64,000 nucleotides of DNA, taken from positions 2,976,001-3,040,000 of the forward strand of contig NC_021182.1 of NCBI RefSeq assembly GCF_000389635.1. Direction: 5' to 3'. This DNA is from Clostridium pasteurianum BC1. GTDB taxonomy: Bacteria > Bacillota > Clostridia > Clostridiales > Clostridiaceae. Below, piece by piece: positions 62,573-64,000 of this stretch. The notes beneath the pieces were generated by a model. That model was not told where the DNA came from and searched no databases. It was given only the letters and a program-made list of their open reading frames with translations. Numbering within the stretch: position 1 is the stretch's first letter; every line of letters begins with the position of its first letter. The position numbers and the translations under genes are program-made.

Positions 62573-64000
62573 TTATTTATATTGTGGTATATCAAATTCT
62601 AAAGATGGATTTGCAACCATATCTATAAGATTCTTGATATTATAAACCTGATTGTATGCCCAACGAACATCTGTAGCATATTGGTGATTTCCTGGTGAAG
62701 CTGGATTCCATCTCATTTTGTATAAAGTATTTTGCTTATATTGACTATTATTTATAAAATCACCAGATATCCATTGTGCTCCTCCATAAATTGCCTGATC
62801 TACATTAAACCATCCTTTGTTATATGCATAAACTGAACCATAATAATTTGCATTTGAATCATAAGCACCTATTCCAAAAAGATTATATACTGTTTGTCCA
62901 TTAACATTTATTCCAGTAGCCAATCTAGAATATCCATTGCCAGTTTCCAGTAATGCATGTGAAACAAGATATATTGGATTTACATTGCTTTGCTGAGCAG
63001 CTGCAAGAAATTGTGCTCCTTTTCCATCTAATACACCTTTTCCTGCAAGTATTTTATTTAAATCATCTACTGTAACACCTTGTATATAATCAAGTCTTAA
63101 AAATTGATAAACTCCATAAGTATCCATAAAATTCATTGGATCTACATAATGTTGAACAGTATTTCTATCTGCATTTACCCAATTATTACCTGATTCCATA
63201 ACTGGTTGTCCATAATTTATTTGAGTATTTACCATATCTGAAAGTAATAAATTATAACTTGTACCAAACTGATTACCACTAGAAAATTTATATACCCTAA
63301 CACTTTGTTGTGCAATTACTCCTCCATTTCCTGTACTCTTTACAGTTATTGTATGGACTCCATCTGAAATTGATGATAGGTTTAAATTATAACTATAGCC
63401 ACTATTACTAACTCCTAGATAATTTGGATATACATTTCTTACATCTGGTCTTAAAACGCCAGTAGTCACATCACTCATATATGCATTATCTACATATATT
63501 TGTACTTTTTTTACTCCAAAAGCATTTATTGACCATCCTCCTACATTCAAACTACCACTTTCACTTTTTATAAACATATTATTTGAAGGAGTATCTATCG
63601 CCACTATAGGAGATAAAGTCTGTTCATTATCAGATAATTTGTATATTGAAATATTTTGCTGCATAGTAGTTCCATCATTCCCAGTACTTTTTACGATTAT
63701 TGTATGTACGCCTTCTGAAATTGATGTATTTAAATTGTAATTGAACCCACTATTAATACCACCAGTATAACCTGGAAACGCATTATTTACATCCGGTCTT
63801 GAAATACCTATGCTTGCATCTCCTTGGTATATATTATCAAAATATACTTGCACATTTTTTACTCCATATGCATTTAACGACCAACCGGATATATTAAATT
63901 GATCATTTTTTATAAATGAGTAGGCTGCTGGATTATCTACACACATTATTGACGGTGATGTTATTTTATTAAATTTAACACTTTGCTGTATAACTGTTCC
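62573..64000 (-). CDS. Secreted glucosaminidase with Ig-like modules (cut by the window edge)
   Basis: The frame is open to the right edge, so the N-terminus is missing. At least two Ig-like modules of the same type as in the 44085 protein (GWSLNAYGVKNVQVYFDN; GWSINAFGVKKVQIYVDN) precede a lysozyme-like domain. That domain has LLSDMVNTQINYGQPVM, GVYQFLRLDYIQGVTVDDLNKIL, AAQQSNVNPIYLVSHALLETGNG (catalytic glutamate) and TVYNLFGIGAYDSNA, typical of endo-beta-N-acetylglucosaminidases (LytD-like, GH73). Likely an exported autolysin held at the surface. It ends before a bidirectional terminator, upstream of the rhamnose genes. Confidence 0.88.
   Translation of the reverse strand, partial: GTVIQQSVKFNKITSPSIMCVDNPAAYSFIKNDQFNISGWSLNAYGVKNVQVYFDNIYQGDASIGISRPDVNNAFPGYTGGINSGFNYNLNTSISEGVHTIIVKSTGNDGTTMQQNISIYKLSDNEQTLSPIVAIDTPSNNMFIKSESGSLNVGGWSINAFGVKKVQIYVDNAYMSDVTTGVLRPDVRNVYPNYLGVSNSGYSYNLNLSSISDGVHTITVKSTGNGGVIAQQSVRVYKFSSGNQFGTSYNLLLSDMVNTQINYGQPVMESGNNWVNADRNTVQHYVDPMNFMDTYGVYQFLRLDYIQGVTVDDLNKILAGKGVLDGKGAQFLAAAQQSNVNPIYLVSHALLETGNGYSRLATGINVNGQTVYNLFGIGAYDSNANYYGSVYAYNKGWFNVDQAIYGGAQWISGDFINNSQYKQNTLYKMRWNPASPGNHQYATDVRWAYNQVYNIKNLIDMVANPSLEFDIPQYK

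Overview
The window is strongly AT-rich and carries a complete set of Clostridium-type endospore genes: a spoIIAA-spoIIAB-sigF operon, spoVAC-AD-AEb-AEa, yunB and a PdaA-type cortex deacetylase. It also carries a clostridial-length HflX, pdxST and fchA. This points to Clostridium sensu stricto or a close relative. The species cannot be fixed from the sequence alone. Almost all genes lie on the minus strand.

Region 1 (1-12.8 kb) is a housekeeping and decay zone. It holds a holin-like membrane protein; a glucose PTS permease (ptsG) with a promoter, a perfect cre box and a GlcT-type antiterminator; the PLP synthase pair pdxS-pdxT; a truncated surface-protein remnant; a metallo-beta-lactamase-fold hydrolase; two broken DUF3102 genes; two orphan membrane proteins; and a chimeric recombinase/HTH protein whose ribosome binding site lies inside a long hairpin.

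Region 2 (11.7-31.4 kb) is core genome. It holds a YebC regulator, YigZ, a HEAT-repeat protein, a MocR regulator, HflX with a JAMM-like N-terminal motif, YunB, a class A PBP with an Asn/Thr repeat tail, the spoVA and spoIIA operons, spermidine synthase, a close relative of the sporulation-linked DNA adenine methyltransferase CamA, PdaA, FchA and a nitroreductase.

Region 3 (31.5-62.3 kb) is a large cell-surface polysaccharide locus. dTDP-rhamnose synthesis is split: rfbA-rfbB-rfbC at the right end and rfbD 24 kb away. Other members are a WbaP/PglC-type initiating sugar transferase, a TagA/WecG-type transferase, many GT2 and GT4 transferases, both a Wzx/Wzy-like pair and a Wzm/Wzt-like ABC exporter, and two sets of genes that look like lipid-linked sugar modification modules (polyprenyl-phosphate GT2, small EamA-type flippase subunits, GT-C membrane proteins). 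An IS630-family element has inserted in it. Two secreted proteins built of the same Ig-like modules, one with an NlpC/P60-like end and one with a glucosaminidase-like end, sit at 44-47 kb and at the right edge (the latter cut by the window).

Cross-cutting features: a family of about 158-bp inverted-repeat elements occurs in at least four places, one directly in front of spoVAC, with paired sequence changes that keep a stem. A G10 homopolymer lies inside a GT2-GT4 fusion gene and could make it phase-variable. No tRNA, rRNA or CRISPR array was recognised.
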